A stretch of DNA of 64,000 nt from the NCBI GenBank assembly GCA_037783415.1, contig JAZGTN010000046.1, positions 4,160,501-4,224,500 of the forward strand. Direction: 5' to 3'. Position 1 is the first letter of the stretch. Each line of letters begins with the position of its first letter. The DNA is from Leptasterias polaris. Its lineage: Eukaryota; Echinodermata; Asteroidea; Forcipulatida; Asteriidae. The translations under genes were made by a program, and so were the position numbers. Below, piece after piece: positions 61,001 through 64,000 of this stretch. Under the pieces are notes generated by a model. It worked only from the letters and a program-made list of their open reading frames with translations, ran no database searches and had not been told where the DNA came from.

Positions 61001-64000
61001 TTTTTTTATGTTTGGCCGAAGCACGCAGAATTGAAGCAAGGTCTTCAGAATGTTTTCTACTTGGTGTTTATCTTGGTTTTAAAAGCCCTACTTTTCAATC
61101 TAGGGCATTCTCTATGGATTTCTCTTGACGTTTTCTGGAGCATTCTATACGCAGTGAATGATATAATTTCCCTTGTACAGCAGAGCAAATTGCTCCACAA
61201 TCAGTAGTTGCAACTCAATATTAGCATTCAGTGTGCACAAAACAAGTTCAGTCTAAATATTTTGCTATGCAAAATTGCTGGATGAAATCGTTCCCTGCTA
61301 TATGGATTTCTCTTGACGTTTTTTGTTTGTTTGCACATCGGCCAAATCTTGCGCGTATCGGCCCGATACGTTAGCTTGTGCACAGGGAGATCCCTGAAAA
61401 TTTGTGTTGGTTATTAAGTTGACGTACTTATCTCTCGATTTGCAGAACATGATTATTACTTATGTCGGGATGTACTTCGGAGGGGACTACATCTTCAGTT
61501 TGGTGAATTTCGTGGGACTGAATATCAGGTGAGTGGATCTTTGAAGTACTTAGGGACCTTGTCAAAATTAGTCCGGGACAACCATCGGACAGATGCTGTC
61601 CGGGACGGGCTTTATTATCCGATGCCGATTTGCCTTGTTGTCAACTTGGCATCGGAGAAACCATCGGAGAAGTTCGCCATGCTTGACTTCATTTGTTTAC
61701 AAACCGCGGAGACTTAGATTGCTATCTACTGGAAAACAAGCGGGGGGGGGGGGGGGGGGGGGGGTCTCCACAGGGCTGATTTTCGGTTTCACTCTGGACC
61801 TCTTGGTCTTAAGAAAAACTTGCATTTTCCTTCCTCCATGGCATTTTTAATCTCGCTGTGGAGTTCCTCAAGTTTAAATGTTTTTGTCAACCTAACTTCG
61901 CTGCTAGCTAACAGCTGAATTTTTTGACCATGTGAACGCAAAAGTTCGCTGCTCACTTCGCTGCTGACTCCAAAAGTTAGCAGTGAAAAATGTCCGCTGC
62001 TAACTCAACTTAGCAGTGAAATTTGATACTTAAGCCACATAGAAAGGAATTTAGCAGTGTTGTTGTTTCTCGTGTGAATGTAACTGACCTCAGCTAGTTG
62101 TAACATGGTGGAAGGGTTGTAAACATGATTTCAGCTCGATGTTACGACGCCGTGTATTTTTTTCTTCCGGTGGAGTTGCACGTAGGCCTATACATTTTTC
62201 TCCTCAGTTGCCGCCTAAATTCTTTTAAGTTTTACAATTAAGTTGACATCATCTGTATTCCTTATGACAGCTATTAATCACTCAGAACACAGAAGATAAT
62301 AAAGATCAAAGAATCGGACATTGTTGGATCCATGTTTGTAAACATTATCTGAACGATCGAAAAACGTATTTACCTCCACCTGCTGTGGTTACGGTGACAT
62401 CGCACACTAATGGGGACGAAGTCGATTCAACATAGCCCTGACGCAGTGTGTGGTACGGTGACATCGCACACTAATGGGGACAAAGTCGATTCAACTTAGC
62501 CCTGACGCAGTGTATTTTAATAGTGACAAGACCCCCCTTCCCCCATTCAAGAACAGACCAAAACAAAATGCATTTCTCATTCCGAATAGCTGCGAAAAGT
62601 AACTTTAAAAGTGGCCAGACCTTCCCAGGAAACCAACAATTTTATACAAACAGTTTTGCCGTTTCATTATTGAGTGGAATTTTAGAAGAGGATTATAAAT
62701 ACCTGCAAAAATGTCCAGCAATCTGACATGTTTAATTTATTAAATTCTGAGTACGTGAATTTGAAGGAAATTTCCTGTGTTGAATGGGTCGCTGCCTTCG
62801 GAGGGCGTTAGATGTCCAGTTTTTCATATAATGGTTGAACTTTTTGATCAGTTGTAGCAAATGTTGTCATTTTATGACAAATTTCATTAAGTTTTATTCT
62901 TAAATCTGGCTAAACTATTTAACAACAGTTTACAATAATACTGGTTATTTTTTGGGGGGACATGTAAGTTCTGTTCACACATGGTTCACACAATGACCTC
63001 CAAACCTTCAAGCTCACTCCAAACCGCAAGTTTGTTTATACAAAATGTAATCAGCCATACAAACCGCAGAGCGCTCAGCGGGGTGCATCTGGCACATGGC
63101 CTATTTGGTGTTCCGGACAAGTTGTGACATTCAGCGAATAAAACCATGTCCCCTATACAAATACAGTCTGATGATTTGTCCCGGACTACTTTTGACAAGA
63201 CCCCTTACAGGGGGCGGCACAAACCCAGGGAAGGGGAGGGTGGGGTCCAAGGGGTTTGCACCTGTGTGTCTGTCGGGAAAAAAAACCTTGCAGGTAAACA
63301 AGTTATCCGACGTGAAATCGTTAAACTCTGTATAATAATAATAATAATAATCATTTGGGGGGCTAATCATCCTTACTAGCAGCTGAAAGCTGAATTGCGA
63401 AGGACACGGCTACAACGTGTTCGAGAAGCAGGCATGCAAGGGCGCCTTTGACAGCCAGCCACATCAACCCATATAGCACCATGGAGCACAGCCAGAGATC
63501 GAAAGTGTTTGATTTTTCCCAAGGGAGAAAAACCCTCTAGGCACAGCAGAGAACCAACGCACAACTCTACTCACATATGGCCTTGGCCGGGTATTGAACC
63601 AGGGTCACCTTGGTGAGAGGCGAGCGCTTTAGGCACAAGCCAACCATGCCCCCATACTCGGTATTTACCGGATTCCTGTGGGGGAAATAACAGCCAGTTC
63701 TGTGGTCGAGTGGTATGACATCTGCTCTAGAATGGCAAAGGTCATGGGTTGGATTACACCCAAGTAATATGCCAGTGGATTTTTGTTTCCATAGGACTCG
63801 GGGGGGGGGGGGGGGGGAGTACTGAGTATACTGTGCTTAACACACATCGGTGTATTGGTAAAGCACAAATGATATTTTTTATCCCCGATACAAATTTAGC
63901 ATTTACTAAAGTTCTTCGTTTTTGTTTTTTTACAGTATCTGTGGAAGCATTGTGTATGTTTACTATACATTTAATGAAAAGCAACCTGCGGCTACCACAA
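39131..64000 (+). CDS. SLC35D1/D2-like nucleotide-sugar transporter, 11 coding exons, 3' end outside window
   Basis: Multi-pass Golgi/ER antiporter moving UDP-sugars (UDP-glucuronate, UDP-GlcNAc or UDP-GalNAc in characterised relatives) into the lumen for proteoglycan and glycan synthesis. Coding exons: 39131-39258, 47260-47293, 49097-49183, 50458-50525, 54919-54990, 56079-56147, 56899-57001, 59209-59369, 60143-60221, 61446-61528 and 63936 onward. All junctions are GT-AG with matching phases, giving at least 283 codons. Family signatures in order: [113 protein letters not shown]. The start Met follows an in-frame TGA at 39116-39118. The N-terminus is shorter than in mammals. The introns are unusually repeat-rich. 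D1 against D2 cannot be decided here. Confidence 0.95.
39785..40389. other. Flank of the transposase gene in intron 1
   Basis: Downstream (3') side of the antisense transposase ORF. No coding signal. The boundary of the mobile element could not be located. Confidence 0.35.
40390..43170 (-). CDS. Intact DDE/RNase H-like transposase-family protein, 926 aa
   Basis: Uninterrupted frame in intron 1, antisense to the transporter. Layout: helical N-terminus (1-90), coiled coil (about 125-185, rich in Lys/Glu/Leu), then a large core. In the core, SDETSKFG (Asp289), MSDRAS (Asp362) and CGLH (C408-x2-H411) resemble the first Asp, second Asp and C/D-x2-H signature of RNase H-fold transposases such as hAT, Kolobok and related superfamilies. 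The third acid is not assigned. Residues about 800-870 form a second charged helical stretch. The extreme C-terminus ([19 protein letters not shown]) looks like a small SH3/Tudor-like barrel. Similar uncharacterised proteins are multicopy in invertebrates and fish, from memory. It may be an active element or a recently inserted one. No TIRs were found. Confidence 0.75.
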   Translation of the reverse strand: MKKKDVIDQYQSLGMQACLSYIIAEHQPLLTDPSHAPTKPAYHWRLKAVVNQYNKLIKSKHRDCQKTIIEAFLEEDFVFPLASARPQPSQPIAGPSSIAQQRIDMLHVGHRLKIGKTKVTKADTPKLVEELNVKLAKKTSELKRKGAKIKHLKSKIMKLEKKAEQMAEKHTEIETNLDEELQVKQTSNDDVIAENDWLRQMITDEVKSKDDAGVYTQEMKECVFSLLNHNVPTGQIAAVIESVLKLAGKTTQLPSKSSIKDWNIMRLLLAQKQLAEELPQKSNLGLLSDETSKFGRKFEGFHLSDADGRLYVLGLRDITSKSGQDVPNTFQQILRDIDDMSKASTCEISKKILLNISCTMSDRASTQKKFNELLEDYRRDVLLQTVENYETLTNAERLSVGKLCNFFCGLHALVHLAEVASASLFQTEDGFFGKEAPIFDKSFRKSEAGATRLIRSVCKAIAEGGDEKSGCHGSFLEYFRPVLKAEGFIRLPIEPFRGNRFNILFKNAASTFYLHGHLATFLETNATNKLLKSVQFDLQVKEYLAGCKALGLISYLVTVPLWASIEDSSIHLMDIGIRYQEVIDFLLMASNRLEDFLHGDLKLSFSSSNQLEKDTIYKMLMKPCIHDDQVTVILHSMLPAMARLLQRIFSDHLEGGKWYEVTPDIREKTIGLPKHNKFAESIFGHLDRLLREKPSITTIASEAYIMFTHNKTMVWLEAKSPAEKQRLFSECRKSVVHVREAFKTRQLAIQQVRRAAIAEKIKQVEAAEVRRLHKKEQQTADIIFWGLWQSEQQVDESLERLDKTTEKKKALKAQLTFRQKVLQQKPTDLSLKDVYSFSSLQVPTKRRIALDSNQLADNLKKLIRHSFTFEGSQTAKPADDQAPLLVGKRVHHKFVSGEESKWFTGKVISQVGNVVIETCSTTKSCC
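43234..43665 (-). CDS. Small ORF upstream of the transposase, 143 aa
   Basis: Ends 63 bp before the 926-codon ORF on the same strand and in another frame. The protein is helical and basic at its N-terminus ([13 protein letters not shown]) and acidic at its C-terminus ([10 protein letters not shown]). I recognise no domain. It could be a second protein of the same element, an upstream exon of the transposase, or a leader ORF. Lack of intervening stops over 143 codons in AT-rich DNA supports a real coding sequence. Confidence 0.5.
   Translation of the reverse strand: MNTTTAKVKKVRDHFLNLHPTSTNSIPSKTDLVVFALTTRLKIKNKKQHQKEARDLISTLIEVISSNLPEDWLFVNNLIDKILSQITKSSDAIELCETIFHEMRWTNKTRRSALYHRFDEEFLHSSLTSLSYMSEVDESDCDN
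43666..45261. other. Intron 1 DNA, probable 5' flank of the transposase element
   Basis: No confident coding segment. Minus-strand transcription of the transposase would start somewhere here; 'gaacacgtgat' (minus) near 44390 contains an E-box-like CACGTG. The CTGTATCTGTAT and CAGTG-rich stretch (44735-44910) is simple sequence. Confidence 0.35.
45264..46291. mobile_element. TIR element with TA target duplication (Tc1/mariner/pogo-like), 1,028 bp
   Basis: Left end CAGTCATTTGACCAGTTCGG and right end CCAGAACTGGTCAAACGACTG are inverted, and each edge has TA (45262-45263 and 46292-46293). The binding-site-like core 'gaccagttcgggatca' is repeated internally, in tandem next to the left end (45290), at 45676 and inverted at 46089. 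A 66-codon minus frame (45863-46063) is the only coding candidate and has no DDE motif. Non-autonomous. Confidence 0.8.
46585..46970 (-). mobile_element. tRNA-derived SINE
   Basis: On the minus strand the head has an A-box-like GTGGCCGAGTGGTTAAGAGC, as in Leu/Ser tRNAs, and a B box GGGTTCGAGTCCTGG. A body follows ('gacacttaactataattgc', 'aaaatgggtacctgtgag') with a tail ending in an (ATT)n microsatellite at 46585-46614. It lies in transporter intron 1. This is the classic layout of a Pol III-transcribed SINE mobilised by a LINE. Confidence 0.85.
47260..47293 (+). CDS. SLC35D-like exon 2 (34-nt microexon)
   Basis: Acceptor 'caatctcag', donor 'gtatgt'. It encodes [11 protein letters not shown], aligning with the conserved FPS...GLGQ start of membrane segment 2. 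The phases (2 to 0) fit both neighbours. Confidence 0.9.
47351..47985. mobile_element. Foldback element with 9-bp target duplication (Mutator-like)
   Basis: Arms of about 230 bp are inverted: the left starts GGGTCCTACTAAATACCG and the right ends CGGTATTTAGTAGGACC. They share 'cgtcaacacctccaatat', 'gaatatacattggtttgagg' and 'gccgccatcttgccttctca' or their complements. GTACAAGGT is present on both sides (47342-47350 and 47986-47994). A 9-bp duplication with long TIRs beginning with G is typical of MULEs. The 130-bp loop has no coding capacity. It inserted 57 bp after exon 2. Confidence 0.85.
48020..48358. mobile_element. TIR element (TATAGACGATGT family), copy 3
   Basis: Left end CTATAGACCATGTTACAT and right end CAGGTCACATGGTCTATAG. 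The interior matches the complement of 31238-31487, which shows both are copies of one 340-bp element. Intronic in the transporter gene. Confidence 0.8.
49097..49183 (+). CDS. SLC35D-like exon 3
   Basis: Acceptor 'ttaatag', donor 'gtatag'. Encodes [16 protein letters not shown]... to FGK: membrane segment 2 and the following loop. Phase 0 at both ends. Confidence 0.9.
49214..49584 (+). mobile_element. Foldback MITE, TTAAAGG family 1, complete copy
   Basis: Starts TTAAAGGTGCTGCATACG and ends CGTACAGACCCTTTAA, with 'tttggtaatt' and 'aattaccaaa'-type inner ends and a central palindrome ('gagaagcgttacggccgtaacgcttctc'). It is the complement-oriented relative of 3478-3843. It begins only 31 bp after exon 3. 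Confidence 0.85.
49760..50425 (+). repeat. 34-bp minisatellite in intron 3
   Basis: About 19 units of 'gggcagtttggtgcaagcca' plus 'cttgtggctgctat', with variants (gataca, gggttc, gccgc). Several frames stay open because the unit lacks plus-strand stop triplets in most phases. The last frame runs without a stop from 50017 through the exon 4 acceptor to the exon 4 donor. Confidence 0.92.
50458..50525 (+). CDS. SLC35D-like exon 4
   Basis: Acceptor 'tttccactcag', donor 'gtaagt'. Encodes [22 protein letters not shown], including the conserved PLPL.Y.GN motif. Phase 2 at its end. Confidence 0.92.
50867..50918 (+). pseudogene. tRNA-like cassette 1, deleted
   Basis: Retains the A box but lacks the 21 nt that include the B box ('gttggttcaaatc'), so it should not be transcribed by Pol III from internal promoters. 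Confidence 0.75.
51163..51235 (+). tRNA. tRNA-Asn(GTT)-like cassette 2
   Basis: 73 nt with acceptor GGCTAGA/TCTAGTC (one G-T pair), D arm GCTC...GAGC, A box TAGCTCAGTTGG, anticodon-stem CCGG pairs, loop ACGTTAA placing GTT as anticodon, B box GGTTCAAATCC and a T5 run 2 nt after the discriminator base. Faults: C instead of U at position 33, a C-A closing mismatch in the anticodon stem and a weak T stem. More likely a tRNA-derived SINE head than a working tRNA, though Pol III transcription is plausible. Confidence 0.5.
51480..51552 (+). tRNA. tRNA-Asn(GTT)-like cassette 3
   Basis: Same as the cassette at 51163 except A for G after the anticodon stem ('aaccagagg'), which weakens that stem further. 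A and B boxes and the T5 run are intact. Confidence 0.45.
51670..52028. other. Gene-free intron 4 DNA
   Basis: No coding or repeat signal recognised. Confidence 0.35.
52029..53790 (-). mobile_element. 5'-truncated LINE (CR1/L2-like), antisense in intron 4
   Basis: Contains the reverse-transcriptase end of a non-LTR retrotransposon, about 110 bp of 3' UTR and a 3' (ATT)n tail at 52029-52058. In-frame similarity begins near 53793. The endonuclease half is missing. The same 3' end occurs at 15681-16450. Confidence 0.88.
52149..53684 (-). CDS. Reverse transcriptase of a truncated CR1/L2-like LINE
   Basis: Open frame of 511 codons from the first Met, with coding similarity extending about 35 codons further upstream. 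Motifs in order: [10 protein letters not shown] (65-74), [13 protein letters not shown] with the first catalytic Asp (139), [10 protein letters not shown] (196-205), YADDTQLY with the catalytic Asp pair (229-236), KTEFILFGS, and the C-terminal [10 protein letters not shown] and APRIWNSLP signatures of CR1/L2/Jockey-group elements. No stop or frameshift despite 5' truncation, so insertion was recent. The lost endonuclease makes it unable to move alone. Confidence 0.9.
   Translation of the reverse strand: MKSPSKSCELDPVSTSMIKQNIDVFAPYITNLVNESLSSGCFPDSLKVSYIRPLIKKPNLDKEVFKNYRPVANLKYLGKVIERVVSSRISDHIHAFNLSDMFQSAYKPFHGTEAALVRVSNDILTAMDNGNLTALVLLDLSAAFDTVDHNILLSRLQNHLGIQDTALAWCKSYLFNRTQHVCIGNVVSDPVVLNYSVPQGSVLGPQWFTLYTLPIRDIILKFNLNYHVYADDTQLYITFKSTQENANTSIERLENCIQEIRRWTQQNFLKLNDDKTEFILFGSRQQLTKVSVPYISIGNARIAPSLQARNLGVIFDSSMTLQPHINNIIRVSSFHIRNIGKIRKYLNKSATEKVIHAFVTSRLDNGNALLYSLPNNQISRLQRLQNTAARIVTLSKKSCSITPILKQLHWLPVSQRIIFKLMLIVHKALNGKAPHYISELLQVYTPSRNLRSSTMLLLKEPKSQHSWGDRSFSVAAPRIWNSLPHNLRSCLCTTKFKSLLKTYLMSQVFKE
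53890..54536 (+). mobile_element. Second LINE 3' fragment
   Basis: On the plus strand, one frame reads a typical RT C-terminus: [16 protein letters not shown]..., then [19 protein letters not shown], then [11 protein letters not shown] and a stop (about 54194). A 3' UTR follows, ending 'aataaatgtgcattgaattgaa', the short-repeat type of tail found in CR1/Jockey elements. Only the end of the element is present. Opposite orientation to the LINE at 52029. Confidence 0.7.
54919..54990 (+). CDS. SLC35D-like exon 5
   Basis: Acceptor 'ttcttgcag', donor 'gtaagt'. Encodes the conserved [16 protein letters not shown] segment and EYVVLG. Phase 2 at both joins gives Asn at the start and Gly at the end. 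Confidence 0.93.
55003..55060. repeat. 58-bp perfect palindrome next to the exon 5 donor
   Basis: 29-bp arms with no spacer, centred at 55031/55032. The left arm starts ACTTCTTCCCCCATGAAAAC. It starts 12 nt after the exon 5 splice donor. It would form a very stable hairpin in the pre-mRNA. Confidence 0.95.
55490..55645 (-). repeat. Dispersed repeat, inverted relative of 58775-58935
   Basis: The complement shares 'gctgtagttttgtccatgttcacc', 'gttggaaa' and 'gaaatgccaaac.acc' with the second copy. Diverged. Two units of 'gactatagtcgcccttgggg' follow at about 55699 and 55743. Confidence 0.55.
56079..56147 (+). CDS. SLC35D-like exon 6
   Basis: Acceptor 'tttattcag', donor 'gtgagt'. Encodes [21 protein letters not shown]..., a membrane segment with the conserved LGAFIAA. 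Confidence 0.92.
56366..56660 (+). repeat. Three tandem units of about 97 bp in intron 6
   Basis: 'tgccggtgctgcttattcct' followed by 'aagga.tttagatgg' and 'gtccttgtccaaatg.aca' starts near 56369, 56466 and 56563, with divergence between units. Confidence 0.8.
56899..57001 (+). CDS. SLC35D-like exon 7
   Basis: Acceptor 'cttgccag', donor 'gtgaga'. Encodes [18 protein letters not shown] then [17 protein letters not shown], the most conserved stretch of the family. Ends in phase 0. Confidence 0.93.
57048..58705 (+). repeat. 45-bp minisatellite in intron 7
   Basis: About 36 units of 'ataggtgactttagtcaact' plus 'gcactcataccccctcttccttacc', with few substitutions and occasional 1-bp losses in the C run. 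Because 45 is a multiple of three, the plus strand reads as 15-residue repeats ([15 protein letters not shown]) over 258 and 124 codons. No initiation context, domain or splice link supports translation. Each unit also resembles a fused acceptor and donor (see findings). Confidence 0.95.
58960..59125 (+). mobile_element. LINE 3' end fragment
   Basis: A short coding remnant ([15 protein letters not shown], stop near 58985) resembles the last residues of CR1-like RT ORFs. The 3' UTR follows with 'cttgtaaagcgctgtggtac' and 'gaaagcgctccatagatgcc', the conserved 3' signature of that group. Confidence 0.6.
59209..59369 (+). CDS. SLC35D-like exon 8
   Basis: Acceptor 'ctgctttcttag', donor 'gtaagt'. 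Encodes [11 protein letters not shown], a membrane segment, [12 protein letters not shown] and a further membrane segment ending SSIFG. Phase 2 at its end. Confidence 0.93.
60024..60110 (-). repeat. SINE or LINE 3' tail fragment
   Basis: ATA microsatellite followed by 'agttcttatatagcgcattt' and 'aatgcgctttacattttc', the complement of a common retroelement 3' end. Confidence 0.5.
60143..60221 (+). CDS. SLC35D-like exon 9
   Basis: Acceptor 'tttttccag', donor 'gtaatt'. Encodes [20 protein letters not shown] plus IVGCLK, containing the invariant NSALTT motif. Ends in phase 0. Confidence 0.93.
60565..61105 (+). repeat. Tandem duplication in intron 9, one copy interrupted
   Basis: 'ggatgtttggccgaagcacgc' near 60612 recurs as 'tatgtttggccgaagcacgc' near 61008, and 'gaagcaaggtcttcagaatg' plus 'ttttctacttggtgtttatc' at 60801 recurs at 61033. 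In the first copy the two halves are separated by a foldback element. A third, diverged set of 'attctctatggatttctcttgacgtttt' units follows to about 61320. Confidence 0.8.
60635..60800. mobile_element. Foldback MITE (CGATCCATTAAGCC ends) with empty-site paralogue
   Basis: Left CCGATCCATTAAGCCACGCC and right GGCGGGGCTTAATGGATCG are inverted, with 'gaccaatcacaaccgc' and 'gcggctgtgattggtc' inside. The downstream duplicate reads 'cacgcagaattgaagcaagg' with no insert, so it gives the empty site. Confidence 0.85.
61446..61528 (+). CDS. SLC35D-like exon 10
   Basis: Acceptor 'cgatttgcag', donor 'gtgagt'. Encodes [20 protein letters not shown] plus NFVGLNI, containing the GGDYIF motif. Phase 2 at its end. 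Confidence 0.93.
61551..63207. mobile_element. Possible 1.66-kb TIR element in intron 10
   Basis: The left end TAGGGACCTTGTCAAAATTA with 'gtccgggacaaccatcggac' is inverted relative to the right 'gtctgatgatttgtcccgg' with 'actacttttgacaagacccc'. The TIRs are about 45 bp with mismatches. A further 'gtgacaagacccccc' lies internally at 62523. It contains a 23-nt poly-G run (61742-61764), a GCTGCTAAC-rich stretch (61890-62030) and a 62-bp tandem duplication (62392-62515). No transposase frame. Confidence 0.55.
62392..62515 (+). repeat. 62-bp tandem duplication
   Basis: 'acggtgacatcgcacactaa' through 'cctgacgcagtgt' occurs twice in a row with few differences. Confidence 0.85.
63330..63655 (-). mobile_element. 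tRNA-derived SINE, second type
   Basis: On the minus strand the head reads GGGGGCATGGTTGGCTTGTG with a B box 'cctggttcaatacccgg'. The body follows and the element ends at an (ATT)n tail (63331-63350). Same layout as, but different sequence from, the SINE at 46585. Confidence 0.65.
63690..63880 (+). mobile_element. tRNA-derived SINE, third type
   Basis: A-box-like 'tctgtggtcgagtggtatga' and B-box-like 'catgggttggattacaccc', then a body with 'ttttgtttccataggactcg', an 18-nt G run (63800-63817) and 'gtgcttaacacacatcggtg'. It sits directly upstream of the exon 11 acceptor region. Confidence 0.6.
63936..64000 (+). CDS. SLC35D-like exon 11 (continues past window)
   Basis: Acceptor 'ttttttacag'. 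Encodes [20 protein letters not shown]..., the last membrane segment and the start of the cytosolic C-terminus. No stop before the window edge. Confidence 0.9.

Overview
The window is animal nuclear DNA: AT-rich, intron-bearing and dominated by repeats. It probably comes from an echinoderm, most likely a sea star. The basis is the gene set (a pancreatic-type secreted phospholipase A2, a single-exon nanos and a metazoan SLC35D nucleotide-sugar transporter) plus several foldback repeats with TTAAAGG ends that I associate with sea-star assemblies. The species cannot be fixed from sequence alone. There are no bacterial operons, CRISPR arrays or rRNA genes.

Positions 1-27,700 hold no convincing intact host gene. 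They hold a decayed coding fragment (1-251, minus), two copies of a TGTGATTT-motif element in opposite orientation (2392-2965 and 21783-22205), diverged copies of a longer duplicated segment (about 1150-2060 and 22330-24060), foldback and TIR elements, and a 4.2-kb satellite (9326-13576) whose centre is a three-monomer higher-order repeat with an exact 565-bp period. A LINE 3' fragment is split by a foldback element (15681-16450), and a TIR element carries inverted arrays of a TCGTTCGAACGA palindrome around a GC-rich core (24701-25323).

Positions 27,719-29,809 (plus) hold three coding exons of a secreted phospholipase A2 with intact calcium loop, HD motif and second catalytic Asp; its start exon was not found. 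Positions 31,485-36,745 hold a nanos gene (minus, 34348-34923) between two direct 1.6-kb repeats. A short inverted copy of the nanos 5' end (33078-33262) keeps the NOT1-interacting motif but not the zinc fingers.

Positions 39,131-64,000 (plus) are one gene: an SLC35D1/D2-like nucleotide-sugar transporter of at least 11 coding exons that runs off the right edge. Its introns contain nearly everything else here: an intact antisense 926-codon DDE/RNase H-like transposase ORF with a smaller upstream ORF (intron 1), a TA-flanked TIR element, a SINE and a Mutator-like foldback element with a 9-bp target duplication (intron 1), a 34-bp minisatellite read open into exon 4 (intron 3), tandem tRNA-like Pol III cassettes and a LINE reverse-transcriptase ORF (intron 4), a 58-bp perfect palindrome 12 nt past the exon 5 donor, a 45-bp minisatellite whose units each look like a fused acceptor/donor site (intron 7), and further SINE and TIR elements (introns 9 and 10).

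The three host genes look functionally unrelated: secreted lipid hydrolysis, germline translational repression, and Golgi/ER sugar-nucleotide transport.
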